Assembly (NCBI RefSeq): GCF_002201515.1
Contig: NZ_CP021421.1
Span: 1,674,001-1,738,000, forward strand
Direction of reading: 5' to 3'
Source of the DNA: Muribaculum intestinale
GTDB taxonomy: Bacteria; Bacteroidota; Bacteroidia; Bacteroidales; Muribaculaceae
Length of the DNA stretch: 64,000 nt
Below the pieces are notes generated by a model. It saw only the letters and a program-made list of their open reading frames with translations, searched no databases and was not told where the DNA came from. Made by a program: the position numbers and the translations under genes. Shown piece by piece: positions 38,130-46,370 of the stretch; positions within the stretch are counted from its first letter, which is position 1; the number at the start of each line of letters is the position of its first letter.

Positions 38130-39440
38130 TCAGTAGAGGCGGCGGGCGAAGAGAGTAAGGATTAGGCCACGTACTGACAGGTATATGATAAATGCGAGCC
38201 AGAGCCCGTGGTTGGCAAGCCGTGGAAATGCTATGGTCTCGGCAATGAAGAATGCTGCGGTGGCCATCGCCATAGACATAAGCATGCGCCGTGTGGCCGT
38301 GGTTCCGATGAATATACCGTCCCATGTGAACGCAAGAAATCCGGCAATCGGCACTGTTGCGGTCCAGAGCAGATACTCGTGAGCCATGGCGTTTATGCCG
38401 AGGTCGGAACTCAGCAGATGCAGTATCCGGTCTCCCGCAAGGATATATATGGCGCAGAATATTATTGCAACGGCGGCTCCCCAGCGTAGGAGGGCGCGTA
38501 TGGCACGCCGCATCATCATGTGGTCGGCTGCTCCTTTATATCGTCCGGTGAGCGCCTCGCCGGCAAAGGCAAATCCGTCCATGAAATATGAGAATAATGT
38601 AAAAAACTGCATCAGCAGTGCGTTGACGGCAAGCATGCGTTCGCCCTGTATCGCCCCCATGCGTGTAAACCACATTGTTACCGACACAAGGCATACTGTG
38701 CGCAGAAATATGTCGGTATTGACCCGGAAGAAACGCTTCAGGCGCGGCATATCGAAGATATCGCGCAAAGGCGCGCGGGCGTCGGAACAACGCCGCAGAG
38801 CCAGAAGCAGCAGGACAGAGAATCCCGTCCATTGGGCTATCAGCGTTCCTGTGGCGATACCCGCTATCCCGAGGTGGAATATGTACACGAGCGAGAGGCT
38901 TGCGACTATATTGGTGACGTTAATCAATATGGATGTCCACATTGTCACCTTTGAGTTCTGCATTCCAAGAAACCATCCCGAAAGTGCGAAAGTGGCCAGA
39001 TAGGGTGGGGCTCCCCATATCAGTATATGAAAGTATTCCGAGGCCAGCGCCGATGTGGTGTCGTCGGTGTCCATAAACCGAATAATCATGTCGCAAATCG
39101 GAGTGCGCAGAGCAATCATTGCCAAGCCGGCTATGATTGCCACAAGGAGAGCCTGCCGCAGTATGGTGGCAGTGGCGGCTGAATCGTCAGCGCCGTAGGC
39201 CTGTGCGGTCATGCCGCTGGAGCCCATGCGGAGGAACCCGAACAGCCAGTAGAGCATGTTGAACATCGAGCCGCCGACTGCTATGGCTGCGATATATACA
39301 GGCGCCCCCATGTGTCCGGCTATGGTCACATCCATCAGGGCCAGGAGCGGGGTGGTGATATTAGTGACAATCGAGGGCACCGCAAGCTGTAGAATGTTGC
39401 GGTTGACCCCCGATTGCATGGGAATAGGATGTATGTTCAC
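38130..39440 (-). CDS. MATE family efflux transporter (DinF-like)
   Basis: 436 residues, twelve membrane helices in two six-helix halves. N-terminal pattern NRNILQLAVPSIVTNITTPL and LALMDVTIAGHMG is typical of DinF-like MATE proteins; the second half begins near FRVNTDIFLRTVCLVS. Such proteins export cationic drugs or metabolites against sodium or protons. It stands alone on the minus strand, downstream of the OPT transporter gene (42 bases apart) and possibly cotranscribed with it. The substrate is unknown. Confidence 0.88.
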   Translation of the reverse strand: MNIHPIPMQSGVNRNILQLAVPSIVTNITTPLLALMDVTIAGHMGAPVYIAAIAVGGSMFNMLYWLFGFLRMGSSGMTAQAYGADDSAATATILRQALLVAIIAGLAMIALRTPICDMIIRFMDTDDTTSALASEYFHILIWGAPPYLATFALSGWFLGMQNSKVTMWTSILINVTNIVASLSLVYIFHLGIAGIATGTLIAQWTGFSVLLLLALRRCSDARAPLRDIFDMPRLKRFFRVNTDIFLRTVCLVSVTMWFTRMGAIQGERMLAVNALLMQFFTLFSYFMDGFAFAGEALTGRYKGAADHMMMRRAIRALLRWGAAVAIIFCAIYILAGDRILHLLSSDLGINAMAHEYLLWTATVPIAGFLAFTWDGIFIGTTATRRMLMSMAMATAAFFIAETIAFPRLANHGLWLAFIIYLSVRGLILTLFARRLY

Positions 39441-39482
39441 GAAATATTGTTATTCCGAATTAGAGCATGTTTACATAACCAT

Positions 39483-41492
39483 TCAGGCTTTCTTTGCGCG
39501 CATGCAGTCCCAAAGGAGATAAATTATAAGCAATGCATAAAGCACGATGCCGAGAGTCTGGGTGGTGGAGCCTGAAAGCGGATTGGTGTATTCGAATCCG
39601 CAGAAGCGTGTGAGCGCTGCGAACACTCCGAACAGAGCGCCTCCGGCGATGAGACCCGATGAGATGAGTGTGCCACGGTCGCGACGTGCTGCGTTTACAG
39701 CTTCATCCTTCGAGCGAGAGCCTACCCACCATGCTATGGCACCACCTACGAGGAGCGGTGTGTTGAGCTGGAGGGGGATAAACATGCCAAGGCAGAAGGC
39801 GAGGGCCGGTACGCCGAGCCAGTTGAGGATGAGAGCGAGTACCGCTCCGGCCATATAGAGAATCCATGGGGTGTCGCCGCCCATCATGAGAGGCTCGATG
39901 ACGCGAGCCATGGCATTGGCCTGTGGAGCTGCGATGATGTCGGGGTTGGAGAAGTCGTACACCTTGTTCAAGACAAGTATCACACCGCCTACAGTGGCTG
40001 CGGAAACGAGTGTGCCGAGGAACTTCCAGCATTCCTGTTTGCGGGGTGTGGAGCCGAGCCAGTAACCGATTTTCAGGTCGGTGACAAAGCCTCCTGCCAT
40101 CGACAGGGCGGTGCAGACAACGCCTCCGATTACCATTGATGCCACGATGCCCGATGTGCCGCTGAGGCCTACTCCCACGAATATTGCCGATGCTATGATG
40201 AGGGTCATCAGGGTCATGCCCGATACGGGGTTGCTGCCTACAATAGCGATGGCGTTGGCTGCCACTGTCGTAAACAGAAACGCGATTACGGCGACTACCA
40301 CCCATGCCACAAGGGCCTGCCAGAAGGAGTGGATGACTCCGAACCAGAAGAACAGCAACACGGCTACGAGAGCTACTACAATCATGTATACAATCGCCTT
40401 CATGGAGATATCTGTCTGCCAGCGTACTTCTTTTGCAGCAGAGCTTTTACCCTTTAGCTCGCGTCCTGCAAGCCCTACGGCTTGCACGATAATGCCCCAC
40501 GACTTGATGATGCCGAGCACTCCGGCCATGGCGATTCCGCCGATGCCAATCAGTCGGGCATAGTCGCTGAATATTGCTCCCGGAGCGAGCGATGTTATTT
40601 CAGGGGCGCCGTATGTGCCGATGAGGGGTATGAGCACCCACCATACGAAGAATGAGCCGGCACATATGATGAATGCGTAGCGTATGCCGATTATATATCC
40701 CAGACCAAGCAGAGCCGCGCCGGTGTTTACGCTGAATACGAGTTTGGTCTTCTCGGCCAGCGTAGCACCCCACTGCGATGCTATGGAGGTTACGTTTTCG
40801 GCCCACCATCCGAATGTGGCGAGCAGGTAGTCGTAGATACCACCGATGAGCGAGGCTATTACGAGTGTCTTGGCCTGAGAGCCGCCTTCGGCGCCTTTCC
40901 CTTCTCCGGAAATCAGCACCTGGGTTGTGGCTGTGGCTTCGGGGAAGGGGTATTTGCCGTGCATGTCCTTCACGAAATATTTGCGGAAGGGGATGAAAAA
41001 GAGTATGCCGAGTATACCTCCGAGAAGCGAGGAACAGAATATCTCGAGGAAGTTGACTGTGATTTCAGGATATTTGGCCTGAAGGATATAGAGAGCCGGC
41101 AGAGTGAAGATGGCTCCAGCCACAATTACGCCCGAACATGCTCCGATAGACTGGATTATTACATTCTGGCCAAGCGCATTGCGCTTTCCGAGCGCCCCAC
41201 TGAGGCCTACGGCGATGATGGCAATCGGTATGGCCGCCTCGAATACCTGCCCCACGCGTAGCCCCAGATAGGCGGCAGCGGCAGAGAATATTACTGCCAG
41301 CACAAGGCCCATACCCACGGAGTAGGGTGTTACTTCCGGATAGTCGTGGGCCGGATGCATTACGGGTGTGTAGCTTTCATCGGCGGCGAGCTCGCGGAAT
41401 GCGTTTTCCGGTAGTCCGGCGGGGCCGTTGTCGGCTGTCGTTGCGTCAAATCCGTCGGGATTGACATTTCCATGCGATTTTTTTTCAGACAT
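39483..41492 (-). CDS. OPT family oligopeptide transporter
   Basis: 669 residues, about 15-16 membrane helices. N-terminal pattern PEVTPYSVGMGLVLAVIFSA then AYLGLRVGQVFEAAIPIAI is characteristic of OPT proteins, as are KYPFPEATATTQVLISGEG and SNPVSGMTL. OPT transporters take up small peptides or metal-chelate complexes with protons. The first 45 residues are an acidic, flexible cytoplasmic lead. Gene neighbours give no clue to the substrate. Confidence 0.92.
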   Translation of the reverse strand: MSEKKSHGNVNPDGFDATTADNGPAGLPENAFRELAADESYTPVMHPAHDYPEVTPYSVGMGLVLAVIFSAAAAYLGLRVGQVFEAAIPIAIIAVGLSGALGKRNALGQNVIIQSIGACSGVIVAGAIFTLPALYILQAKYPEITVNFLEIFCSSLLGGILGILFFIPFRKYFVKDMHGKYPFPEATATTQVLISGEGKGAEGGSQAKTLVIASLIGGIYDYLLATFGWWAENVTSIASQWGATLAEKTKLVFSVNTGAALLGLGYIIGIRYAFIICAGSFFVWWVLIPLIGTYGAPEITSLAPGAIFSDYARLIGIGGIAMAGVLGIIKSWGIIVQAVGLAGRELKGKSSAAKEVRWQTDISMKAIVYMIVVALVAVLLFFWFGVIHSFWQALVAWVVVAVIAFLFTTVAANAIAIVGSNPVSGMTLMTLIIASAIFVGVGLSGTSGIVASMVIGGVVCTALSMAGGFVTDLKIGYWLGSTPRKQECWKFLGTLVSAATVGGVILVLNKVYDFSNPDIIAAPQANAMARVIEPLMMGGDTPWILYMAGAVLALILNWLGVPALAFCLGMFIPLQLNTPLLVGGAIAWWVGSRSKDEAVNAARRDRGTLISSGLIAGGALFGVFAALTRFCGFEYTNPLSGSTTQTLGIVLYALLIIYLLWDCMRAKKA

Positions 41493-41572
41493 TTCGATAT
41501 GTGATAATTGATTCTTTTGCGCGAATTTAGCGAAAAATCATGAGAAAGAGGGCCGCCGTCATGGGATAGACA

Positions 41573-41613
41573 TAAAAAAATCGCTCATCGCGTCGAATTA
41601 CGCGGTGAACGAT
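41573..41613 (-). terminator. Minus-strand terminator of the thioredoxin-fold gene
   Basis: 13-base stem (41580-41592 with 41601-41613, G:T pairs included), 8-base loop; read on the minus strand it is followed by a seven-T run. Confidence 0.85.
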
Positions 41614-41742
41614 AGATTGTGGTCGGACCGATGGCGACTGTGTTTTCTTGATAAGTTGTGAGTAACCTCTGTATAGCCGTTGCGGTCGTTGCTTGAATTC
41701 TGCGTATGTCTGTCCCTGTATGTTTTTCGGGACAAGGAGCTA

Positions 41743-42243
41743 TTATATAGCTTCCCTGATTGTCCGGGCTGAAGGATTGACGGCAACAATCTGTCCGTCG
41801 GGATTGATAAGGAATGCCTTCATGCCGGCTTCGAGGTGGTAGTTGCGGGCGAGACTGCTTCGCATCTGTCCATCCCCGACATAAAATTGTGACTTCGCGT
41901 TAAGGCCGTCCCTGCGCACTATCTCACGAAAAAGGCTTGACGAACGGTCGAAGTTGACCGCCAGGTGACGGAATTGCTCATTGCCTGCGCTATCTGTAGT
42001 TGCACTGTGTAGGCGTGAGTACTCTTTTGCGGCGAGCCTTGAAGAGGCATCGGCCGAACTCCAGAACTGGAGGAGTATCCACTCGCCCTTAAGGTTGTCG
42101 AGCTGCACGAGTGAATCGGCGCGTTCGATTTTGAATACCGGAGCTTTTGAGCCTTTGGCGCCATCGACGGCGCGGTCGGTAGCTGCGGTAAACAGGGCGA
42201 TCAGAGCTGCGAAGAGCACAATGATAAACATTGGTTTCTTCAT
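41743..42243 (-). CDS. thioredoxin-fold (TlpA-like) protein lacking the CXXC motif
   Basis: 166 residues with an N-terminal hydrophobic segment (signal peptide or anchor, MKKPMFIIVLFAALIALF). The following domain has the TlpA/AhpC pattern: KGSKAPVFKIE, LDNLKGEWILLQFWSS, a long helix, HLAVNFDRSS, and near the end GMKAFLINPDGQIVAVNPSA with the cis-Pro region altered. At the active-site position, where TlpA has WCPPC, it reads SSADASS (residues 62-68), so neither redox cysteine is present. A thiol-disulfide role is therefore unlikely; it may be a structural or binding paralog. It has its own long leader and promoter. Confidence 0.75.
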   Translation of the reverse strand: MKKPMFIIVLFAALIALFTAATDRAVDGAKGSKAPVFKIERADSLVQLDNLKGEWILLQFWSSADASSRLAAKEYSRLHSATTDSAGNEQFRHLAVNFDRSSSLFREIVRRDGLNAKSQFYVGDGQMRSSLARNYHLEAGMKAFLINPDGQIVAVNPSARTIREAI

Positions 42244-42443
42244 CAGTTTGTATTAATGTTAGCACTTACAGTCTGTCCGGTGCTTTAGGGGGAGATGCCG
42301 CGTTGCGCCTAATAAATGTGTGCAATCGTAAATAATGGCGGGCGCGGAGCTCCGGAAGTCTGTTGCCGATTTTCGGCGCGGGCCGGCCTCTGCCGGCTCG
42401 TTTCCGAACCTCTGTCCGGAGTGGATTTTTTATTTCCACAGTG

Positions 42444-42475
42444 CAAAGGTACGAAAAAGTACCCGTCTGTCCAAA
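42444..42475 (-). promoter_or_regulatory. Promoter of the thioredoxin-fold gene, with a long leader
   Basis: On the minus strand TTTG (42475-42472), 20 bases, TACCTTTG (42451-42444). The start codon at 42243 is about 190 bases away. That leader (about 42250-42435) is GC-rich with several short inverted repeats (for example GGCCGGCCTCTGCCGGCTC) and no reading frame of note. Confidence 0.65.
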
Positions 42476-42611
42476 TCTATCCGTTGATAATGACCGTTTT
42501 AGCGCAATTAGTAGGCTGAAAACGCTCTCCGGGAGTGGGTTTTAACGACTTGGTTAATCTCTGTTAAAACCATGTTTTACAACATGGTTATACGGCAATT
42601 TTCGTCTTGCG

Positions 42612-44195
42612 TCAGTATGATTCCTTTATGTTGAGGAACGGTCCTTTTACTTGAATTCTTGTGGGGAATCCGGCTATCCACCTCTCGCCATTGTTGGCTA
42701 TGAACGGGACAAACATCACATACGACCCGACTTCCTCTCCGCCGGCGAGAGTGAATCTCCAGTTGTATGGGAGCTTGTCGGCATCGATATTGTCACCTTT
42801 CATTAATATTATATCTCCGGCCTGACAGAAAACGGGTTTTTCCGGTATAGTGACAGGATTGCTGAAATCATACCTTTCGAGTACCTTCGGCAGCACGGGA
42901 GGGATATCTTCCGGACGACCGTATATATTGTTTACAAACCGGATTTGTCCGCTTGTATACCATATGTCGACTATCGGGTGGGATAATGTCCACCACGGCG
43001 CATGGCGAATGGTATCCATATATATTGTCTCGTCGCTGTCCACGTCTTTAAGCAGCATGGTTATTTGATGGTTTTCGTCAAATATCTTGAATTGCCATAG
43101 CAATACACCGGAGTAGAACAGGCATACGGAGATTAGCGATACTATAACGGCTGTTGTCGATGACTTTTGAAAGGGGTTGATTCCGAGTGATTTAACAGTG
43201 CGTAGGAGTAATATAATCAACAGCAGATTTAATCCGGTAGTGGCGCGCGCGGGAGCTTTTAATATGATTACCATTATTGCCGATATCGATGCCGTAAGAA
43301 TCAGATATTGGTTCAACCTGTCGGAAATGATTGAGTTAAGTACCTGGCGGGATTTTCTGAACGGCAGAGCGGCGATTGCGACCGTAGACATGGCGAGGAG
43401 CACCGGTGTGGTTTTTACCAATGTTCTGAGATAGGGTAGGAGATGCTGTTGCGTCCTGGAGTCCATGACGGTGAAAAATCTCGTCCAAATAGCCGGAGAG
43501 CCTGCGCTGATGATAGTTCCGCACAAAAGCGCTATGTATACTCCCCACCATTGTCCCGGCATGGAAAAACGTCGGGTTGCTGCAATGACAGATAATGCGG
43601 CAAGCAGTGGCATTGAAAATCCTTCATGGAATACTCCTGTCAGAAATGCTACGAATATAATCAGGCAATAACGGGCGTTGCGGAACCGCCGGCCCGATCC
43701 GATGCGATACGCGGCCCATATGGTGGCGAGTGTCAGCAGGGTGGACGGAAAATAGTTGAGAGCATAGTCGATAAGCATGAGTGAGCTGTAGTCATGCCAG
43801 GGGAGGAGCAGTATGCAGCATATCCATACCGACATGAGAAGAAGCGGGCTGACGGGGCGGCTGCCGTTGACCAGACTTGCTGCTGACAGATATATGGCAC
43901 AGATTATCACGGCAAGGATGATGGCCCAAGCCAATTTGGGCATCCATAGTACGACGGGCGCACACAGCATGTTGGCAAGCCGGCCGTTTTCATATAGCCA
44001 TAAATCGCGTACATAGTTGCAGTAGCCCGACAGCGATGGCAAAATGCTCCCGTTGTTGGCGGTGAGGTATTTGTCCCAGAACATATAATCGTCAATCATA
44101 ATCGGGCATAGCCACGAAAATGAAGCATATATCAGAATGATTGCCAGGATGATAATTGACATAAGCGTTGTGTCCTTGGCTAAAAGTCCTTTCAT
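42612..44195 (-). CDS. DUF6056-type polytopic membrane protein
   Basis: 527 residues, about eleven membrane helices, then a C-terminal soluble beta domain of about 130 residues. Near the start it reads FSWLCPIMIDDYMFWDKYL followed by YENGRLANMLCAP; this DD motif in the first periplasmic loop plus a GR motif is the pattern of DUF6056 proteins and of GT-C glycosyltransferases in general. A role in lipid-linked sugar transfer to an envelope glycan is an inference. It lies 41 bases downstream of the LtaS-like enzyme and is probably cotranscribed. Confidence 0.65.
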   Translation of the reverse strand: MKGLLAKDTTLMSIIILAIILIYASFSWLCPIMIDDYMFWDKYLTANNGSILPSLSGYCNYVRDLWLYENGRLANMLCAPVVLWMPKLAWAIILAVIICAIYLSAASLVNGSRPVSPLLLMSVWICCILLLPWHDYSSLMLIDYALNYFPSTLLTLATIWAAYRIGSGRRFRNARYCLIIFVAFLTGVFHEGFSMPLLAALSVIAATRRFSMPGQWWGVYIALLCGTIISAGSPAIWTRFFTVMDSRTQQHLLPYLRTLVKTTPVLLAMSTVAIAALPFRKSRQVLNSIISDRLNQYLILTASISAIMVIILKAPARATTGLNLLLIILLLRTVKSLGINPFQKSSTTAVIVSLISVCLFYSGVLLWQFKIFDENHQITMLLKDVDSDETIYMDTIRHAPWWTLSHPIVDIWYTSGQIRFVNNIYGRPEDIPPVLPKVLERYDFSNPVTIPEKPVFCQAGDIILMKGDNIDADKLPYNWRFTLAGGEEVGSYVMFVPFIANNGERWIAGFPTRIQVKGPFLNIKESY

Positions 44196-44236
44196 GTGCG
44201 TCGGTTTATGATGAGTTGATATATTGAACTATTATT

Positions 44237-46075
44237 TCAATCAGTAGCTGACGGCGGTAGTATTGTGCTGTCGATGCCGAGTGAGTCGAGGATGTAGCGC
44301 TTGTTGTCGGCGACAATCCATCTGTAGGAGAGTTCTGCCGCGCGTTGCTGTCTTGCGATACCGGCAGTGTCGCTCATTGCGTTGCCGGCGATGGAGCCAT
44401 CGTGGCGCAGAGCGAATCCGGGGATTTCCCGCAGGAGGCTTTTGCCGAATCCATGCCATGTGACGGAGTCCCATAGCCCCATGGCATCGACGATGGTCGG
44501 GAACACGTCAATCTGTCCTACGGTTTCGTCGTTGGTGAACCCCGGTAGGCCGGAGTTGACGATGGTAAAAAGCAGCCGGTCGTCGGACATGGCGGGGCTA
44601 AGACACATCCTGCGTGCTTCGTGGTCGGAGACTATTACAACGATGGTGTTTTCACGGAGCGTGGTGTGCCATAGACGGTCAATGAATGTGCCAAGGGCCT
44701 TGTCGAAGACTGCGCATGCCTCCAGATAATTTTTGTCGGTATCCTCCATGTCGGGCACCTGTGAAATCCATGTTGTCGCCGGCGGGGCCTGGATATAAGG
44801 GTCGTGCATCGACAAGGTGGTGATTACCGCGATAAACGGCTCTTGCATTTCCGAAATTATATTGTAGGCTTTGCTCAGGAGTATGCTGTCGGCTTCGACC
44901 ACCGGGTCATCGTCGGCCAGAGTGTGTCTCATCTCCTTGAATCCATATGCCTTGCTGGTTGAGGCATGATTCCATAATCGTGGATTTTCAGGGATTATCT
45001 CTATTGAATAATATGTATCGCGAAGCATTCGCGGTAATGACGGATATGGGCCTTCGGGCGATATGGCGCACATAGGGTCGGATGGCGACGGGTATATGCC
45101 GGTATTATACATCAGTTGTCCGTCGCTGCTTCGGCCGTTGCCGACCTGGGGACATACTGATGTGAATGTAATGGACGTAGAGTCGGCGATGAGCCGGTTG
45201 AGATTGGGCATCGCCTTTCTGTTGCCGGCGCTCCATTCGCAGGCGGTGGTGTTGAGCGACTCTACGATTATCATTATCAGATTCTTTTGCCGGAGAGTGC
45301 CGGGAGGGGATGTCTGATGTTCCGAATCATGCCATGTCTTTATTGCATTGATGTCTTCTGCTGACATCGCGGCGGCACCGGCAATGATGTTACAGGTATG
45401 CCATGCATCAATCAGATATGCGCCGGAGATGCCATGTCGGATGATGTCGGAGTAAAAGGAGGCATTGTTCTGGAAGAAGAGTCTTGTTTTTTCAGGTAAG
45501 GAGGCATTTTCAGGCATGTGTCCTCTGCTGATAGAGTAGATCGTGAAGTCGCGGAAATGCTTGTATTGTGACAGTGAGATTATTACGGCAGAGAGTATCA
45601 GAACTGTTATTTTGGCTTTTCCTGAAATCCGGGTGCTTGCAGTTTTATCAAAGGCTGTGAACCCAGTGATAGCTGTAATGGCGGGAGGAATGAAAAGTAT
45701 GAAATCATACCACTTTATAGATGACAGTGCCGAGCGCAGTATGATGCTGTCGACCGTGGTGCATAGCCTTAGCGTTGAGAATGTGATTAGGTTGTGGAAG
45801 TTGCGGAAATACAGTATGTTGACAAAAAAGAATATGGCGACGAGTGTGAAAATCGTTGTTGTGATGTATCTTCCTCTGGGCCATAACAGTATCGCCGGCA
45901 AGGTCAACAGTATGGCTTCGGGCAGTAGATGGGATATGAATGTAACGGGATTAGATGCGGGTATTTTTATGATAATCAGGAATGTAGCCATCAACAGAAG
46001 CGCTGATGTGAAATCGACGGCAAATAGGGTTAGCAGAGATTTATGTGTTATGATATGGTTTCGAAGAAATCTCAT
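44237..46075 (-). CDS. LtaS-like sulfatase-fold membrane enzyme
   Basis: 612 residues: five N-terminal membrane helices (about 15-180), then a periplasmic alkaline-phosphatase/sulfatase domain (about 265-590). Metal-site signatures: NLIMIIVESLNTTACEWSAG (first metal ligand, Glu), GRSSDGQLMYNTGIYPS (nucleophile region, Ser where LtaS has Thr), TTLSMHDPYI and IVVIVSDHEARR (Asp-His metal ligands). Relatives transfer phosphoglycerol or phosphoethanolamine onto lipids or glycans. With the DUF6056 protein it forms a likely envelope-modification pair. The substrate is unknown. Confidence 0.82.
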   Translation of the reverse strand: MRFLRNHIITHKSLLTLFAVDFTSALLLMATFLIIIKIPASNPVTFISHLLPEAILLTLPAILLWPRGRYITTTIFTLVAIFFFVNILYFRNFHNLITFSTLRLCTTVDSIILRSALSSIKWYDFILFIPPAITAITGFTAFDKTASTRISGKAKITVLILSAVIISLSQYKHFRDFTIYSISRGHMPENASLPEKTRLFFQNNASFYSDIIRHGISGAYLIDAWHTCNIIAGAAAMSAEDINAIKTWHDSEHQTSPPGTLRQKNLIMIIVESLNTTACEWSAGNRKAMPNLNRLIADSTSITFTSVCPQVGNGRSSDGQLMYNTGIYPSPSDPMCAISPEGPYPSLPRMLRDTYYSIEIIPENPRLWNHASTSKAYGFKEMRHTLADDDPVVEADSILLSKAYNIISEMQEPFIAVITTLSMHDPYIQAPPATTWISQVPDMEDTDKNYLEACAVFDKALGTFIDRLWHTTLRENTIVVIVSDHEARRMCLSPAMSDDRLLFTIVNSGLPGFTNDETVGQIDVFPTIVDAMGLWDSVTWHGFGKSLLREIPGFALRHDGSIAGNAMSDTAGIARQQRAAELSYRWIVADNKRYILDSLGIDSTILPPSATD

Positions 46076-46140
46076 ATATGAGTGATTTTATACAAAGGTA
46101 TATATTTTGTGCCTAATATTATTAATTTAGGGTGGAAGTA

Positions 46141-46172
46141 TTTGTGTAAACGAAAGTTATGTAGTAACTTTG
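46141..46172 (+). promoter_or_regulatory. rpsA: Promoter of rpsA, with a long leader
   Basis: TTTG (46141-46144), 20 bases, TAACTTTG (46165-46172). The leader to rpsA is about 190 bases, GC-rich in its first 150 bases with several inverted repeats (for example GGCAC at 46290 with GTGCC at 46317), then AT-rich just before the start. Confidence 0.75.
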
Positions 46173-46370
46173 CGGGACGCAATGCAGAGGGGGCGAAGAG
46201 TGCCTGATGGTGCTTGTCAGCGACTGGGCAGGGTGTTGACGCGATGAACGTCATGGCCGGTTCCGCAGAGGGATTGGTGACGTTCGGAGGCACGTCGACA
46301 CGGCTCATGCCGGTGAAGTGCCGCCTGTGGGTTGCGTACAATTAATTAACTTATTTTATTAACCTTTTTA

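Noticed and set aside
41598..41789. 63-residue minus-strand frame between the OPT and thioredoxin-fold genes
   Set aside because: Overlaps the terminator and the end of the thioredoxin-fold gene; low-complexity, no start signal.
46072..46341. 89-residue minus-strand frame over the rpsA leader
   Set aside because: Covers the promoter and leader of rpsA, and its composition is not protein-like.
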